A stretch of DNA of 64,000 nucleotides from Phyto melanocephala (Eukaryota > Arthropoda > Insecta > Diptera > Rhinophoridae): contig OW799233.1 of NCBI GenBank assembly GCA_941918925.1, positions 79,239,797 to 79,303,796 of the forward strand. The letters run 5' to 3'. The notes under the pieces were generated by a model. That model was not told the origin of the DNA. It did no database searches and worked only from the letters and a program-made list of their open reading frames with translations. The number at the start of each line of letters is the position of its first letter. Positions within the stretch are counted from its first letter, which is position 1. The position numbers were made by a program, and so were the translations under genes. Positions 22,426 through 33,671 of the stretch are shown here, one piece after another.

Positions 22426-23396
22426 TAAAAAGGGTATATATAGGTTTGTCATTCCGTGTGAAATTTCTACAATTTTGATTTCCGACCCCATAAAGTATAT
22501 ATTTTCTGAAAGCTTATGAACAGGGGAGTCGAATAAGCCCTGTCAGTCTGTCCGTCTGTCCGTGTGTATGTTGAAATCAACTTTTTGAAGCCCCCCGACA
22601 TCGCTTGGACTCGGGTGAGGTATTAAAATATCAGAAATATTCGGGAGTAGATCGGTATTGAAAATCAGGAACATCAGTACATAAACAACTGAGATATAAG
22701 CAAAAACCCACGACCACCTCGATTTTTTTTTCACAAAAACAACATTACAACAACAACATACATACATACATACATACAAACGTGTATACTGGTTAGAGAA
22801 AACGTGGCATTGAATCCCAGCTGAGCCAAAAAAAAAATTTTTTTATTTTTTTATATTTTTTTTTTTAATTTTTTTTTTTAAATTTTTTTTTTAAATTTTT
22901 TTTTTAATTTTTTTTTTATTTTTTTTTTTAACATACATACGTAAATTTATAATTTTACAATGGGATGTTTTTATATGTGTATGGTTTTTATAGGTATGTA
23001 CGTATATCATATGGAATGGTGATACAAACTACTGTTGTTGCATGACTACACGGTGTGAAGGGTATATAAGATTCGGCACGGCCGAATATAGCGCTCTTAC
23101 TTGTTTTTAATTCACTCATAAATATTCAAGTTTTGTATTGTTGTTGTTGCCAAATTAGGCAAAGTTTTTGCATTTTCCTAAAATATTTCCTCAAATTAAA
23201 ACTCAAAAACATGACTTTGCTCCAGCTAGATTAGCAAAATCTTACAGAAAAGGTTTGACAATGCAAAAAAATAAAAATATCATAATATTTGAATATTAAG
23301 TTTTTGGTTCAAAAATACATACATACATACATACATACATATTTTTAATTAAATATTTTATATTTCACATTATTAAGTATATATTAGTTCACTTAC

Positions 23397-23598
23397 TTTT
23401 GCTCACGTCGTTTAGCATGGTCTGCACGTTGAGCCTTTTTCTTTTCTAACTCAACTAAATCTAATTCCACTTCGTTGACAGTCATAAGACGTTCCTGGCG
23501 CAAACGTTGCTTCTCCTTAGTTTCATCATCAACGGGATCCTCTAATGGTCTGGGAGCAGAGAATTTTCTACTTGGACGATGTGGATCCAATTCGGGAT
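23397..23598 (-). CDS. Mf: Mf internal exon, start of the charged tail
   Basis: 202 nt between acceptor GTTTTTCCAG and donor AAAA-GTAAGT. Encodes [60 protein letters not shown] and HAKRREQ. It accepts the G from the 60041 donor (GAT, Asp) and carries AA into the next exon (AAA, Lys). The second half is strongly charged and helical. The apparent stop just after REQK is intronic, because the donor GTAAGT overlaps it. It is isolated by a 36-kb intron upstream and a 22-kb intron downstream. Confidence 0.8.
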
Positions 23599-23605
23599 CT
23601 GGAAA

Positions 23606-24277
23606 AACAAGCAAAATCATATTACAAAAATTATTATTTTTACCCATTTCACATACATACATATTTACAATGATATTGCATTGTAAGAAAAAACACTAAT
23701 ACAGAATAATGTATAAGAATACGTTGGAACAATAAGGATGGAAGAATAAAAATAAGAAAAACAAAACTTTACTTGTGTGTCTGTACTTACTCTTTGTGTA
23801 TGTGGTATCAGCATTTGATCATGACAATTGGTAGTTACAAATCTTAAAGACCGTCTTAAGGGTGGATTTTTACAAGAGATTTGTCAAATGTTTTAAGTCG
23901 GTATTAATGAAACTTAAAGTGCAGAATTTAATAAAACTTATGTCATAAGTAACGAAAGCAAACATTATATCCCACATTCTAAATCTATTTTAAACCTATT
24001 TTTAATTTAAAAATTGATTAGGAATGTGTGGGATATATTACAAAATATTTCAAACAAAGACTTACATAATAAAGTTTATTCATTCCACTTTTTCCAATTC
24101 GCTTAAAGTTTTTACGTGTTTCATCGTGTTTTTTCTTATCGAGTTTACTTACTCCCTTATTCTTATGCAATTTTTAAATTCTTCACATTTGGTATGAAAT
24201 ATTATAAATCGATTATGAATCAAGACGCTAATTAGTAATTAAATTAATTATTAATTAATTTGTTTGGTTTATTTAAA
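23606..24277. other. Intron sequence without a recognised feature
   Basis: Ordinary AT-rich intron just upstream (minus-strand sense) of the 23397-23598 Mf exon. I see no repeat or coding structure. Confidence 0.4.
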
Positions 24278-25299
24278 TTATGCTTTAACACAACTGGGAC
24301 GAACGACGAATTTCGCACAACACGACGGATTTATATGTAAATAGAAATTCGTTGCGTAAATTCGTCGAACGAAACACATTTGGGACAACGAAAACAGCTG
24401 TTATGTCATATTTTAAAAGTGTGAATAAAAAAATTTTTCGTTTTGTTCAAATCATTGAAATTATAAACACAATGCTTTTAATGGTAAAAGCTTTTATCTC
24501 TGTACGGCAGCATTTAAGAAGCAGATGGTGGGTACGTCCTGTAAACATTTCTAGAGAAGATCTTGGGTTTCATAGAATTAGTTTACAACTAAAATTAAAA
24601 GATGAAGAACATTTCTTTAAAGCAACGAGAATTACAGTGTAAAAGTTTGGTAATTTTTTAACTTTGCTTAAAAAGAGGTTGAAAATATTTTTCAGAAGAA
24701 AACCTATTGCAGAGGAGACACGCTTGGAGATAATTCTAATGTAAATGCTTGTGCAAAAATCTTTCGTTAGGAAAAGGTCAAAATTAGTTTTAATTGTATT
24801 ATAAGCTACCTTTCCCAAGGTTGCAGTCCACAATTCTTAGCATGGACTAGATGTGTGTATCAAAATAATATAATCACGAAGTAAACAAGTAAGAGTGCTA
24901 TATTCGGCCGTGCCGAATCTGATAATACCCTTTACCATCATGTACATAGGTATATTCCCACATCGTTGCTTAACCTATATTTCATGTCATACCCCATTTT
25001 TCCTAATTACTTTCGACGCCATCTTTGATTTTGAAGTTTTACGTAGTTAACTGTATTTCACTAGTCAAGCCCTTAAACTTGATAAAAAAGTTTGATCCGC
25101 CATTTGGTTAAGGATGCTATCTTGGATTTTAAATTTTTAAATAATTTACTGTATTCTACTGGTTAAGCCCTTTCATTTGATACCAATATTGAAGGGGCTT
25201 AAGAAGTTACATTTTAAAATACTAAATAGATTTGACCCATGTATAAATTTATTGTCCGCCATTTTATAGTGGCGGCCAATAAAAATTTTTACTTTTTAT

Positions 25300-27126
25300 A
25301 CCCGCCACCAAAAAAATTTGTCATTCCGTTTGTAACACATCGAAATATCCATTTTAGACCCCATAAAGTATATATATTCTGAATCGGGGTTTGATTTGAT
25401 GACGATCTAGCTATGTTTGTCCGTCTGTTGAAAGCACGATAGAGGTCGCACCCAAAAAAGCTAGAAGGCTCAAGTTTTGCCAGGATCTTTCCTACAGACA
25501 AGGTTTGTTTGGATTTGAAAATGGGCTTAATCGGAATATTAGGAAGAGAGTTATAGCTCGTAATGCAAGAGTAGGTCGAAAAACCCGTGTCCTTCGAACA
25601 TCGAATAATATGCAATTGTGTCCAAACGCATTTACGAACAGTCATGAAACTTCAAATATATATTTCTCGAGTCAAAAAAATATTTCTCCCTCAAAATTTC
25701 TTAAATCTATGCATTAGGAATGGAGTTATGGATCAAAATGTACGAAAATTTATACCGCGCAGTGTATTTTTCAGTATATTTAAAATTTAAAACCTAATAA
25801 AACGGACAAAAATAGATGTACGATTCTGAAAATTTGCACACTTTGCGTTTTGGTGAGAGGCTTTCTTTTAACGGAAAATCAATGTGACACGCCCACTTTT
25901 ACGTTTAACCTGAAATTCATACAATATCTCTATTAATAACGATTTTGGGACAATAAAGGACTCTATATTGAAATATCTAAGTTGTAGTCATTAGCAGAAA
26001 TAACTTTGACACGCCTACTACAACGGCCACTTTTCATGTTTCCTACCGATAATGAAATTTAAAAGCTCATAAAACCGATAATATTGGAGGTATGATGATG
26101 AAATTTGCTACAGATATCCTTCTAATCAATATTTTTGTTGTGCCAAAAACTTTAGGTGACACAACCACTATAATGCCTACCTCCCATATAACGGTTTATC
26201 TTAAATTCATGTAATTTCTCTATTGACAAAGATTTTGGAATAATAAAGGACTATATTAAAACATCTAAGTTGTATTTATTAGCAGAAACTTTATTGACAC
26301 GCCTACTTTAACGCCCACTTTCATTGAAATACTAAATTTACGAAAACATTTTACTAGCACATCGAAGTTATAAAGGGTGGTTAAATTTTAAGGGCCGATG
26401 TTGATTTTGAATAAAACACAATTTATTTAGGAAATTATCGTCATTTCTTTTTATAATGATAATATTTGTATGGTTCAATTATATATGGAACAAAATATCG
26501 GCCAAATGGCGCCCCCAACCTCGGCACCAAACCTCTAACCGATGGTCCAAATTTTCAATGACAATGTTGATACTCAATTGTGGGGCACGATGATGAGTCG
26601 AGGTTGACTGCTCTTTTGCCACACTATCGCAACAGCAATGGTTCCCATTCAACGAACTAAGAAGGCATTCACAGATTTTCTAACATTTTATACAGACCTG
26701 TTTTGCAGAAATTTAAATATTTTTTACAATTCTCCCGATTGTGGACGAATTCGAACGATTATGTTGATCAAAAGAATTACGAAGTGCACATAATGCATTT
26801 TGATTTGAACGCCCATTTTAATAAAAAACCTGAATAACTTTAACGCGTTGCTCATTTGCGTATCTTTCCACGGATCAAATTGAGTAAGTTTGAGATTGAG
26901 AAATGTCAAATGAAATGCAGAAAACAAATTTAAAGACTTTGTGTAGTTCACCTTCAACATGGGCCCTTAAAATTTAACCACCCTCTACAAAGAAAGTGAT
27001 ACATATTTTATTATAAAGAGATTATTCCATAGCGATTAACAAAATAACAAATATTGTGCTTTAAATGTACACAAAATTGATGGTGGCTATAAAAGATTCG
27101 GCACAGCCGAAAATAGTGCTCTTACT
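25300..27126 (+). mobile_element. DINE-1-like element, family B (carries a mariner MITE)
   Basis: Starts ACCCGCCACC, then GACCCCATAAAGTATATATA and CGATCTAGCTATG, the closest match here to Drosophila DINE-1. The interior repeats CACGCCCACTTT and CACCTCCCATATAACG blocks. 3' end TTCGGCACAGCCGAA hairpin and TAGTGCTCTTACT. It contains a mariner-derived MITE at 26373-26985 flanked by TA. Confidence 0.7.
26373..26985. mobile_element. Mariner-derived MITE in family B DINE
   Basis: TIRs AAGGGTGGTTAAATTTTAAG and the matching inverted copy, flanked by TA. The interior retains degenerate mariner-like coding on the minus strand (FDQHNRSNSSTIGRIVKNI, the region between the two helix-turn-helix motifs). 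A second copy sits at the same site of the family B copy at 43015-45692. Confidence 0.65.
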
Positions 27127-27842
27127 TTTTTATAGTTGCGCTAGTCAAGTCCTTTCAGATGATACCAATATTGACTCTCTCGGTTGTCTAAAAGCTGAAA
27201 AAATTGCTTTTCGTTTGTAAATTTTTGGAATATATATTTAAAAAAAAATGTTTGCCTATAATTTTACCGATTAGAGCCCGCTTTATCCAAAATTTTTTAT
27301 GAATATCTCTAGAGGCAGTTAATATCTACAAATAGTAGCAAAGGTACCTAAAAATTATTCTATGTCTGAAAATTTTTAATTTTGGTTGTAAAAATATCGG
27401 TAAAACAGAGGTAGTCGTGTTTATATCTTATATCTCAGAAAGGTATGAGGTGATTGTGTTGAATTTCAATAGCAATTCATTGCCAGATATATCCAGAAGA
27501 TTGATACCACACACAGACCTGAGGAACATATAGTTGCTTCTAAAAGTTGATTTCAACAAGCACACGGACAGACGATAAGAGCTTAATCGACTCCTCTATT
27601 CATAAGCTTTCAGAAAATATATACTTTATGGGGTCGGAAATGAAAATTGTAGAAATTACAAACGGAATGACAAAGCTGTATATACCCTTATGCACCACAG
27701 GTGAAGGATGTAATAATAATATTTTGTATGTTTAAAGGTTTTAATTGAAAACAGGAATGCCATATTGTCTTGGAGCTATTGATGGCAAACATATTGACAT
27801 AGCTTGTCCACAAAAAAGTGAATCTCATTTTTTACAATTACA

Positions 27843-30077
27843 ACAAGTAAGAGCATTATATTCGGCTGTGTCGAATTTTTGATACCCATCACACATTTTT
27901 TTGCACTTTTATGTCATAAAATTTATTATTTAGTTATTAATAGTATTTTCTATGGAATAATCTCTTTATACTTAAAAATGTTTTATTTTCTTTTGTGTAA
28001 CTTCGATTTGCTATTTATTTACTTCCTTAAATTTATACTTAAAAAAACAACAAGTATTTCTACATGAGATATGAGATAGGCGTGTCAAAGTAATTAATAC
28101 TAATGAACTAAACTTAGATATTTCAAAATAGAGTTCGTTATTCTTTCAAAATCATAAAGAAATTAAATAAATTTAAGGTGATACGTTATATGGGAAGTTG
28201 CCGTTAAAGTGGTCGTGTCAGCACCATTTTCTCGAATTATAATAACATTGACCAGGAAGATACACAGAAAAAAATATTGCTAAAATTTGTTTAATTAATT
28301 GAATTTTTAATTTGTTTTTGAATTCTAATTATATTTTTCATTAATTTAATTAAATTTTTTAATTGATATTAAATATTTTAAAAAAACAAAGAGATTTCTG
28401 TCAGTTGAAAAAAATTTTAAAAAATAAAATACATTATTTTAAATGACATTTACTTGAAAATTTAATTTTAAGAACAAATTTAATATAATTGTTACTCAAG
28501 GAGCGAAATAATGAAAAATTGTCGCCAATCTGCAAGAGAAAGTTCTGGTAAGTGCACATACGTACATATATAACAATATGTTCTGCTTTAAATATAATAA
28601 ATGGTTTCGGTTTCATTGTAGGTATGCCAAAATTCTTTACATATTTATTGTGTGCCTTTATATTCCTCAGAATTCTCATTTTAATAGGTAAGTTAGTTGA
28701 ATTTCGTCACTCTGCCTGATCAAGCCTTTTTACCGATTAATGTTCCTTTATATCTAGGTCGTTGATGCTAAAAATTATTTTTGGAAATCCGGCTTTTGAT
28801 ATGGTATAGTATGTGTATGTGTGTGGAACACTATTTCTTATCATTAATTTTATTATACATATCAGTACGAAATATAATTAAAAATATAGATTCCTTTGTA
28901 ATATAAATGTAGTATATCAAGAATAAACAAATATAAAAAACGAATATATTTTTTGTATTTTTTTATACAGGTTTAATAAATTATATTATTGATATAATAA
29001 ATGATTTAATATTATAAAACCCAAATCTCAAATAAAGACATGATTAAATTAATTAAAATCATTTTTGAAATTTATTGAAAATTTTAATTAATTTTTTAAT
29101 ACTGTTTTAATTGATATTTTTCTCCATATTTTTTCAATTAAAACTATTAATTTTCATTTAATTAATAGTATCATTTTAATGATTGGAGCAAAATTAAACA
29201 ATTTTTTAATTAATAATATTAATTTCGTAATTAAAATCCATATTTATTTTTTTCTGTGTATATATGCAAAATTTTATTGCCATACATCTAAATCTATTGC
29301 TTTCATTAAAAGTAGATTATGTGAGCAGTGGGCGTTAAAGTTTTCGTATCGAAGTACTTTTTGCTAATGAATGAAACTTGAATATTTCAATTAAGGGACC
29401 TTTATTCTTCCACAACTTTGTCCATAGAGAAATTATGTGAATTTGAGATAAGGCGTTATATGGCAGGTGGGCGTGTCACCTAAGTTTTTCGTTATTATAA
29501 ATTTTGTGGTTGTTAAAAATATTTTAACCAAAAAGCAATGCCTTAAAACTTTCAGAATTGTACACCTAATTTTGCCAGTTTTATTATGTTTCAAATTTTA
29601 AATGGAGCGAAAAAGACACTGTGCAATATAAAAATTCATACATTTTCATCTATAACTTCTTTCGTAACGTATAGATTTGACCAATTTTCAGGAAGAGATA
29701 TTTTATTTACTCAGAAAATATACTTACGAAAACGCTACGTCAATGCGTTTAGGCACAATCGCATTTTATTCGATGTAGAAATAACAATTGTTTTTTTGTC
29801 CTTTAATTGCATTACGACCTTTATCTCGTTTGTTAAAGTACCGATTTAGCCAATTTTCAGTACCATACAAACCTTGTGTATTAGAAATATTCTTGCAAAA
29901 GGTTAATCCCTCTATTTGTTCGAGCTCTATCGTGCTTTGAACAGACGGACATAGCTAGAAACCTCGACTCAGAAAATATACACTTTATAGGGTATAAAAA
30001 AATATGTATAATAAAATATGTGACAAACGGAATGACAAAATAAATATACCCCCACACCTTTTTCTTTTATGGATATA
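27843..30077 (-). mobile_element. DINE-1-like element, family B, with the TA-type MITE inside
   Basis: Minus-strand 3' hairpin at 27843-27880 (TTCGGCTGTGTCGAA) and 5' end near 30077 (GTGGGGGTATATTTATTTTG). It lies inside the Harbinger transposase between the first and second Asp regions. The MITE copy at 28263-29258 accounts for about 1 kb of its length. Confidence 0.7.
28263..29258. mobile_element. TA-flanked AT-rich MITE, copy 2 (uninterrupted)
   Basis: 996 bp, ends CACAGAAAAAAATATTG and TTATTTTTTTCTGTG, TA on both sides. It serves as the empty-site reference for the two insertions in copy 1. No open frame of note. Confidence 0.75.
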
Positions 30078-30628
30078 AAAAGTCCTAATGGCCACATGTG
30101 ATGCCTATTATAATTTTGGTTTTCAATGGGAATTTAAAGTGATTGCGGATTTGTGCACGCAGTACATTTAGAAAAATTATTTCGAGAAACAGCATCCAGC
30201 GCCCTCCAGAAAAAATATCGTCCTGGTTAAAAAAATATCTTATCAGATGAGATGTATGTTTATAATAATTTAATCTTAATGTTTGTGAGAGATAACGCAT
30301 TTCCATAACAACGTAATTTAATGCGTCCATATCCCGAAAAAAATTTGCGAACCGTTACACAAAATTGTAATAAAAAATTGTTTGCTGCTCGTGTACACAT
30401 TGAAATCATTTTCGGTATTTTAGCAAACAGGTGGAGAATTCTTCATACAATTATTCATACCTCACTCAAAAACGTGGATAAAATCGAAGTGGAAACAGTA
30501 GTTCTGCATAATTATTTGATGCTAGATAAAACCTGCAGATACTTTAATGAAAACTTGATCGATCATTAAGAAAATGGAACTTTTATTCCAGGAACTTAAA
30601 TCATTAAATTTTATTTAATAAATATCTA

Positions 30629-31295
30629 TCTATATATTTAAAAGTGCAACTCCGTGTGTGCGTGTGTTAGCTATACAATCCGAAACCGTAAGGCGGATCG
30701 GACTCTAACTAAACTAACTAACTGACTAACTAAACAAGTTATTGTACACATTCCATGGAGTGTTTATGGGTGGTAAAAAGTGGGCGGGGCCACGCCCATA
30801 AAAATAACTTATCATTTTTAACTACTTGCACTAGATCGATTTTTCTGAAACTTTGCACACATATTTAGTTGTCATGACTATACAGTTTCGTGATTAAAAA
30901 AGTGGACAGTGCCACCCCCAATAAAAATAAGTTATTATTTTCAGCTATTTCCATGCATTCCAATGGTTCCCACCGATTTTCCTTTCAACTTTAGTCTCCA
31001 GTTCGCCTTCCCTCGCTATTACCATCAACAAAGCACAAGGACAATCTCTGCGTGTTTCAGGATGAAATTTGGAAAATCCATGCTTTTCATATGGCCAGCT
31101 GTACGTCGCATGCTCCAGAGAGGGAACACCAAAAAATTTGTTTTTTTTTACAGCAAACGGAAAAACCAAAAATATTGTATACCCACTTGCATTACAATAA
31201 AAATCCATAAAATATTATTTTTAATTTATTCAATTAAAATTCAGAATGCATTTGTATTCATTAAGGGGCGTAGCAACGCGCGCCGGCTTGGGTAG
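30629..31295 (+). mobile_element. Helitron, internally deleted
   Basis: 5' TCTATATATTTAAAAG after A, followed by GTGTGTGCGTGTGTTAGC. 3' GCAACGCGCGCCGGCTTGGG then TAG before T. It holds the last part of a helicase (30960-31195): TDFPFNF, QFAFP, TINKAQGQSLRVSG, a stop, FSYGQLYVACSREGTPKN. Inserted in the 3' part of the Harbinger element. Confidence 0.7.
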
Positions 31296-31559
31296 TATTA
31301 AAATAAAATATAGAAGAAAATCTAAATTAAGACAAAATGGAACTTTGTTATTTATAAAAAAAATTGTATTTAAAGAAGGCATAATCAGATTTGTTGTGGA
31401 TTCGGTTTGCTAATATATTTATTTTTTTGTTTGCAATCAGATTCCATAATAACCCTAAATACATAAATGTAGATAAAAGAAATATTCAATATGTGATGGC
31501 GTTAATAACTATGTAAGACAAATAAATAAAAACCTACTATGTGACACAGTTCTGGTTAA

Positions 31560-31880
31560 CTCTCCATACACCAAAGTAATGACTTTACTTTCAACTCTTT
31601 TTACAACAGTCTGCAGCAAATTCGCATCCGAAATTTTTAAAGCCTATGTTGCGTCACGGTATCTCTCATTTGTCACGAAGTCCTCGCCAACGTTTTTTGC
31701 ATAATTCCCCTAAAAATTTTATTTTCCATGAATTTGCTAAAAAGATTCTATTACATTACTCACCGGGTATATTAACCAAACCTCCAATTATTTCCCAAAT
31801 TTCGCATGTTTTCTGGACATTTCATTATTTTTGGATGTTAAATTATACAAACACTATTTTTTAACCTCTTATAGAGTGCC
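31560..31880 (-). pseudogene. MADF/Myb-like DNA-binding protein trace of the Harbinger element
   Basis: Minus strand reads ELCKKRWRGLRDK, a stop, ERYRDAT, with a helical IWEIIG segment upstream. The CKKRW-x-x-LRD motif is typical of MADF and Myb/SANT-like domains. PIF/Harbinger elements usually encode such a second protein. Stops throughout; only the motif supports this call. Confidence 0.5.
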
Positions 31881-32349
31881 CATATTTCTAAACAAAATAT
31901 GGTGTTTATTGAAAAATAAATTACTAAAAAGCCTAATTAAAATAAATACATACATATACGTAAGTATATACATATGCTCGTATACAAGAATGATTAAATA
32001 AAGATTACGCCTTGCGCATGATTTGCCGTTAGATGACGTAGTAATCCCCTCGCAAAGGTTACCAAGTCTGTATCATATGTGAAATTTATAATTTCTTACA
32101 AAAAATGTATGTATTTTGTAATAGTTGGCAGCCCTGTAAGTAATTTACTCAGAGAGTTCTAAAAAATAAGTCTTACACCGGTGCTTAATAAACAACGAAT
32201 TTCGTGTCATATTTTATGATAAATACATAAAAATAATATTAAAATTATTAAAATTATATAAAAAGTGTTTAAATTTGGTTATTTAAAAGCTGCAAAACTA
32301 ATAAAAACAGAAAACAAAATAAAGTGAAAAGAAAAGAAAGAGAGCAATT

Positions 32350-32398
32350 ATGAAATGTGCAGTGGGCAAATGCAAGCAAAGTAACAGCAAAAAAACAA
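32350..32398 (+). CDS. THAP protein, exon 1
   Basis: ATG then KCAVGKCKQSNSKKT: the first half of a THAP zinc finger with the C-x4-C pair. The ATG is the first in the element. Donor AA-GTGATA is weak but is the only one giving a frame match: the leftover A plus CT of exon 2 gives Thr. If it is not used, translation stops 7 codons later. A 66-nt intron follows. Confidence 0.6.
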
Positions 32399-32464
32399 GT
32401 GATAAATTATATTAAAAACTAATAATTTGCCTATATTTAATAAAAAGTTTGTGTTTTCAAACAG

Positions 32465-32620
32465 CTGTATCATTTTACAATTTTCCAAAACATGAAGCGC
32501 GAAGAAAGTTATGGGTAATTTTTTGCAAACGAGTGAAGCCTGTAAATGTGGATAAAGAAAAAATTTGTGCTTTACATTTCAAGCAAGAAGATTTTGAAAG
32601 AAACTTGAAATTTGAAATGG
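32465..32620 (+). CDS. THAP protein, exon 2
   Basis: Acceptor TTTTCAAACAG and donor ATGG-GTAAGT, both strong. Encodes VSFYNFPKHEARRKLWVIFC, KRVKPVNVDKEKICALHFKQ and EDFERNLKFEM. The invariant Phe-Pro, Trp and C-x2-H (CALH) of the THAP fold are present. There are 42 residues between the second and third zinc ligands, within the family range of about 35-53. Confidence 0.75.
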
Positions 32621-32674
32621 GTAAGTTAAAACAAAATTAATTCTTGCAGTACATTAGTAAGGCATTATGAATAG

Positions 32675-33057
32675 AATTTAGCAAACGGCGTGCAAAAATT
32701 TTAAAATCCCATGCAGTTCCGTCTTTAGACACTAGTGCTATTGAAAATGAAACGAAAACTGCTAATGAAACTGAAGTTGCAATTGTATATGAAGGACTAC
32801 GTGAAACTGAAAAGCAAAATGATATTCCAAATAGTTTTAAAGAAAAATTGGTCGCGGAAAATGCTCCAAGGCTGACTGATTTTGAAGAAGATCGCCTCCA
32901 GACTTACACCATATTTTTCAAATTAAATGGTAACAAATTATTGCTTTCAAGCGGATATTTACAAAAGCAATTGTTGGAAGCAAAAGAAATTGAAGCCAGT
33001 GAAGACGTGAAAAAACTTTTTTTAGGTGTCGAATGTATTTTAGAATTAGGAAACTAA
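32675..33057 (+). CDS. THAP protein, exon 3
   Basis: Acceptor ATGAATAG; one base from exon 2 completes Glu. Encodes FSKRRAKILKSHAVPSLDTS, matching the AVPTIF-type motif that closes a THAP domain, then a Glu/Lys-rich stretch and TDFEEDRLQTYTIFFKLNGN, KLLLSSGYLQKQLLEAKEIE before TAA. The whole protein is 195 residues, unbroken, of which about 80 form the DNA-binding domain; the rest is probably helical. With no catalytic domain it could act only as a binder, as the truncated KP product of Drosophila P does. Function is inferred. Confidence 0.7.
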
Positions 33058-33671
33058 ATGCCGAAATCGCTGAAAATACTTATGAGAGAACAAGAAAATT
33101 TGATAAAATAACAAACTGAATTCTATACATAATATAATAGTGAAATATTGTTATAAAAATAATGAAAATATATATGTATATATATAAAGAATTTATTTGC
33201 TTTCAAAAAATTAAGTTAGAAAAATAACAGTTTGTCCCACTGTCATGTTTTTACACAAACATAATTAGTTATACAGCTGAATTTTATTAGCCAATGAAAA
33301 CACAGCTTGAATGACGTCAGAATTCCCACATGCGCAGAAATGTTTTTTTATGGCTGCGTGATGGCGTAATATTTATTTAATCATTCTTGTTCGTATATAC
33401 TTATATGAATAAAAACTTGATTCATATGCTCTAATAAAAACAGAAAATATTTTTTTTATAAAAAGGAACTTTTTTAATAGAAAAAAAAACAATACAAAAG
33501 TGCTCGCTCTACCGCACTGATTGCGCGTATTTTCGTATACAAAAAGTGTTTAAAATGGGTAAATGAATATTTGCAACGAAAAATTCATCGTTTGTCCCTG
33601 TTATGCTGCTTATAGCATTATGAACACAATTTCTGTTATATTAATTATATTTTCGCATTTTTATTTATTAT

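Larger units (their letters stand above)
20891..23105 (+). mobile_element. Outer DINE-1-like element of a three-deep nest
   Basis: Its first 16 bp (ACCCTTCACACAGTGA) are at 20891-20906. The rest resumes at about 22426 with AAAGGGTATATATAGG and runs to the hairpin TTCGGCACGGCCGAA at about 23070. Joining the two parts gives the standard 5' end seen at 21128. A minus-strand family A copy fills the gap. Confidence 0.75.
24887..27709 (-). mobile_element. Composite DINE-1-like element (family A ends, other interior)
   Basis: On the minus strand it begins at 27709 with family A 5' sequence (CACCTGTGGTGCAT..., GTCTGTCC core) and ends at about 24890 with the family A hairpin TTCGGCACGGCCGAA. The interior (24950-25290 and 27130-27400) differs, with CTAGTCAAGCCCTT and ACTGGTTAAGCCCTTTCA blocks; a related fragment lies at 46145-46420. 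It is split by the family B element at 25300-27126. Confidence 0.55.
24352..30569 (+). pseudogene. PIF/Harbinger transposase, in three pieces
   Basis: Piece 1 (24352-24750): RSRWWVRPVNISREDLG, EEHFFKATRIT, FGNFLTLLKKRLKIFFRRKP and IAEETRLEIIL, the N-terminal helical region. Piece 2 (27745-27842): GMPYCLGAIDGKHIDIACPQ with the first catalytic Asp in AIDGKHI. Piece 3 (30078-30569): VLMATCDAYYNFGFQWEF with the second Asp, then NLMRPYPEKNL and AARVHIEIIFGILANRWRIL with the catalytic Glu region, and VVLHNYLMLD. The pieces are separated by two DINE insertions. Stops and shifts show it was not recently active. Confidence 0.75.
31985..33389 (+). mobile_element. P-like element carrying a THAP gene
   Basis: 1405 bp. 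TIRs of 27 bp with one mismatch (CAAGAATGATTAAATAAA then [G/T]ATTACGCC), flanked by near-identical 8-bp repeats (CTCGTATA at 31977-31984, TTCGTATA at 33390-33397). The 8-bp duplication, a CA terminus sharing ATGATnAAATAA with the Drosophila P element (from memory), and a THAP gene all fit the P superfamily. It is far shorter than a full P element of about 3 kb and lacks the catalytic region. Confidence 0.65.
24281..33617 (+). mobile_element. PIF/Harbinger element with four later insertions
   Basis: Left end TGCTTTAACACAACTGGGAC then GAACGACGAATTTCG at 24281. A diverged inverted match (ATTCATCGTTTGTCCCTG, ending TATAGCA) ends at 33617. TTA triplets flank both ends (24278-24280, 33618-33620). 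Between them is a split transposase on the plus strand and a MADF/Myb-like trace on the minus strand, the usual two-gene layout of this superfamily. Insertions at 24887-27709, 27843-30077, 30629-31295 and 31985-33389 make up about 7 of its 9.3 kb. Confidence 0.6.

Noticed and set aside
21249..22779. Recurrent peptide with RWSWVFAHISVVYV and LIFNTDLLPNISDI in several open frames (also at 33791-33979, 37975-38187, 62906-63100)
   Set aside because: These are the reverse-strand translations of family A DINE copies. Frames differ in start, stop and indels from copy to copy, and the element is non-coding.
31646..31864. 72-codon plus-strand frame as a gene
   Set aside because: The opposite strand shows the MADF-like CKKRWRGLRD motif, so this is its shadow.
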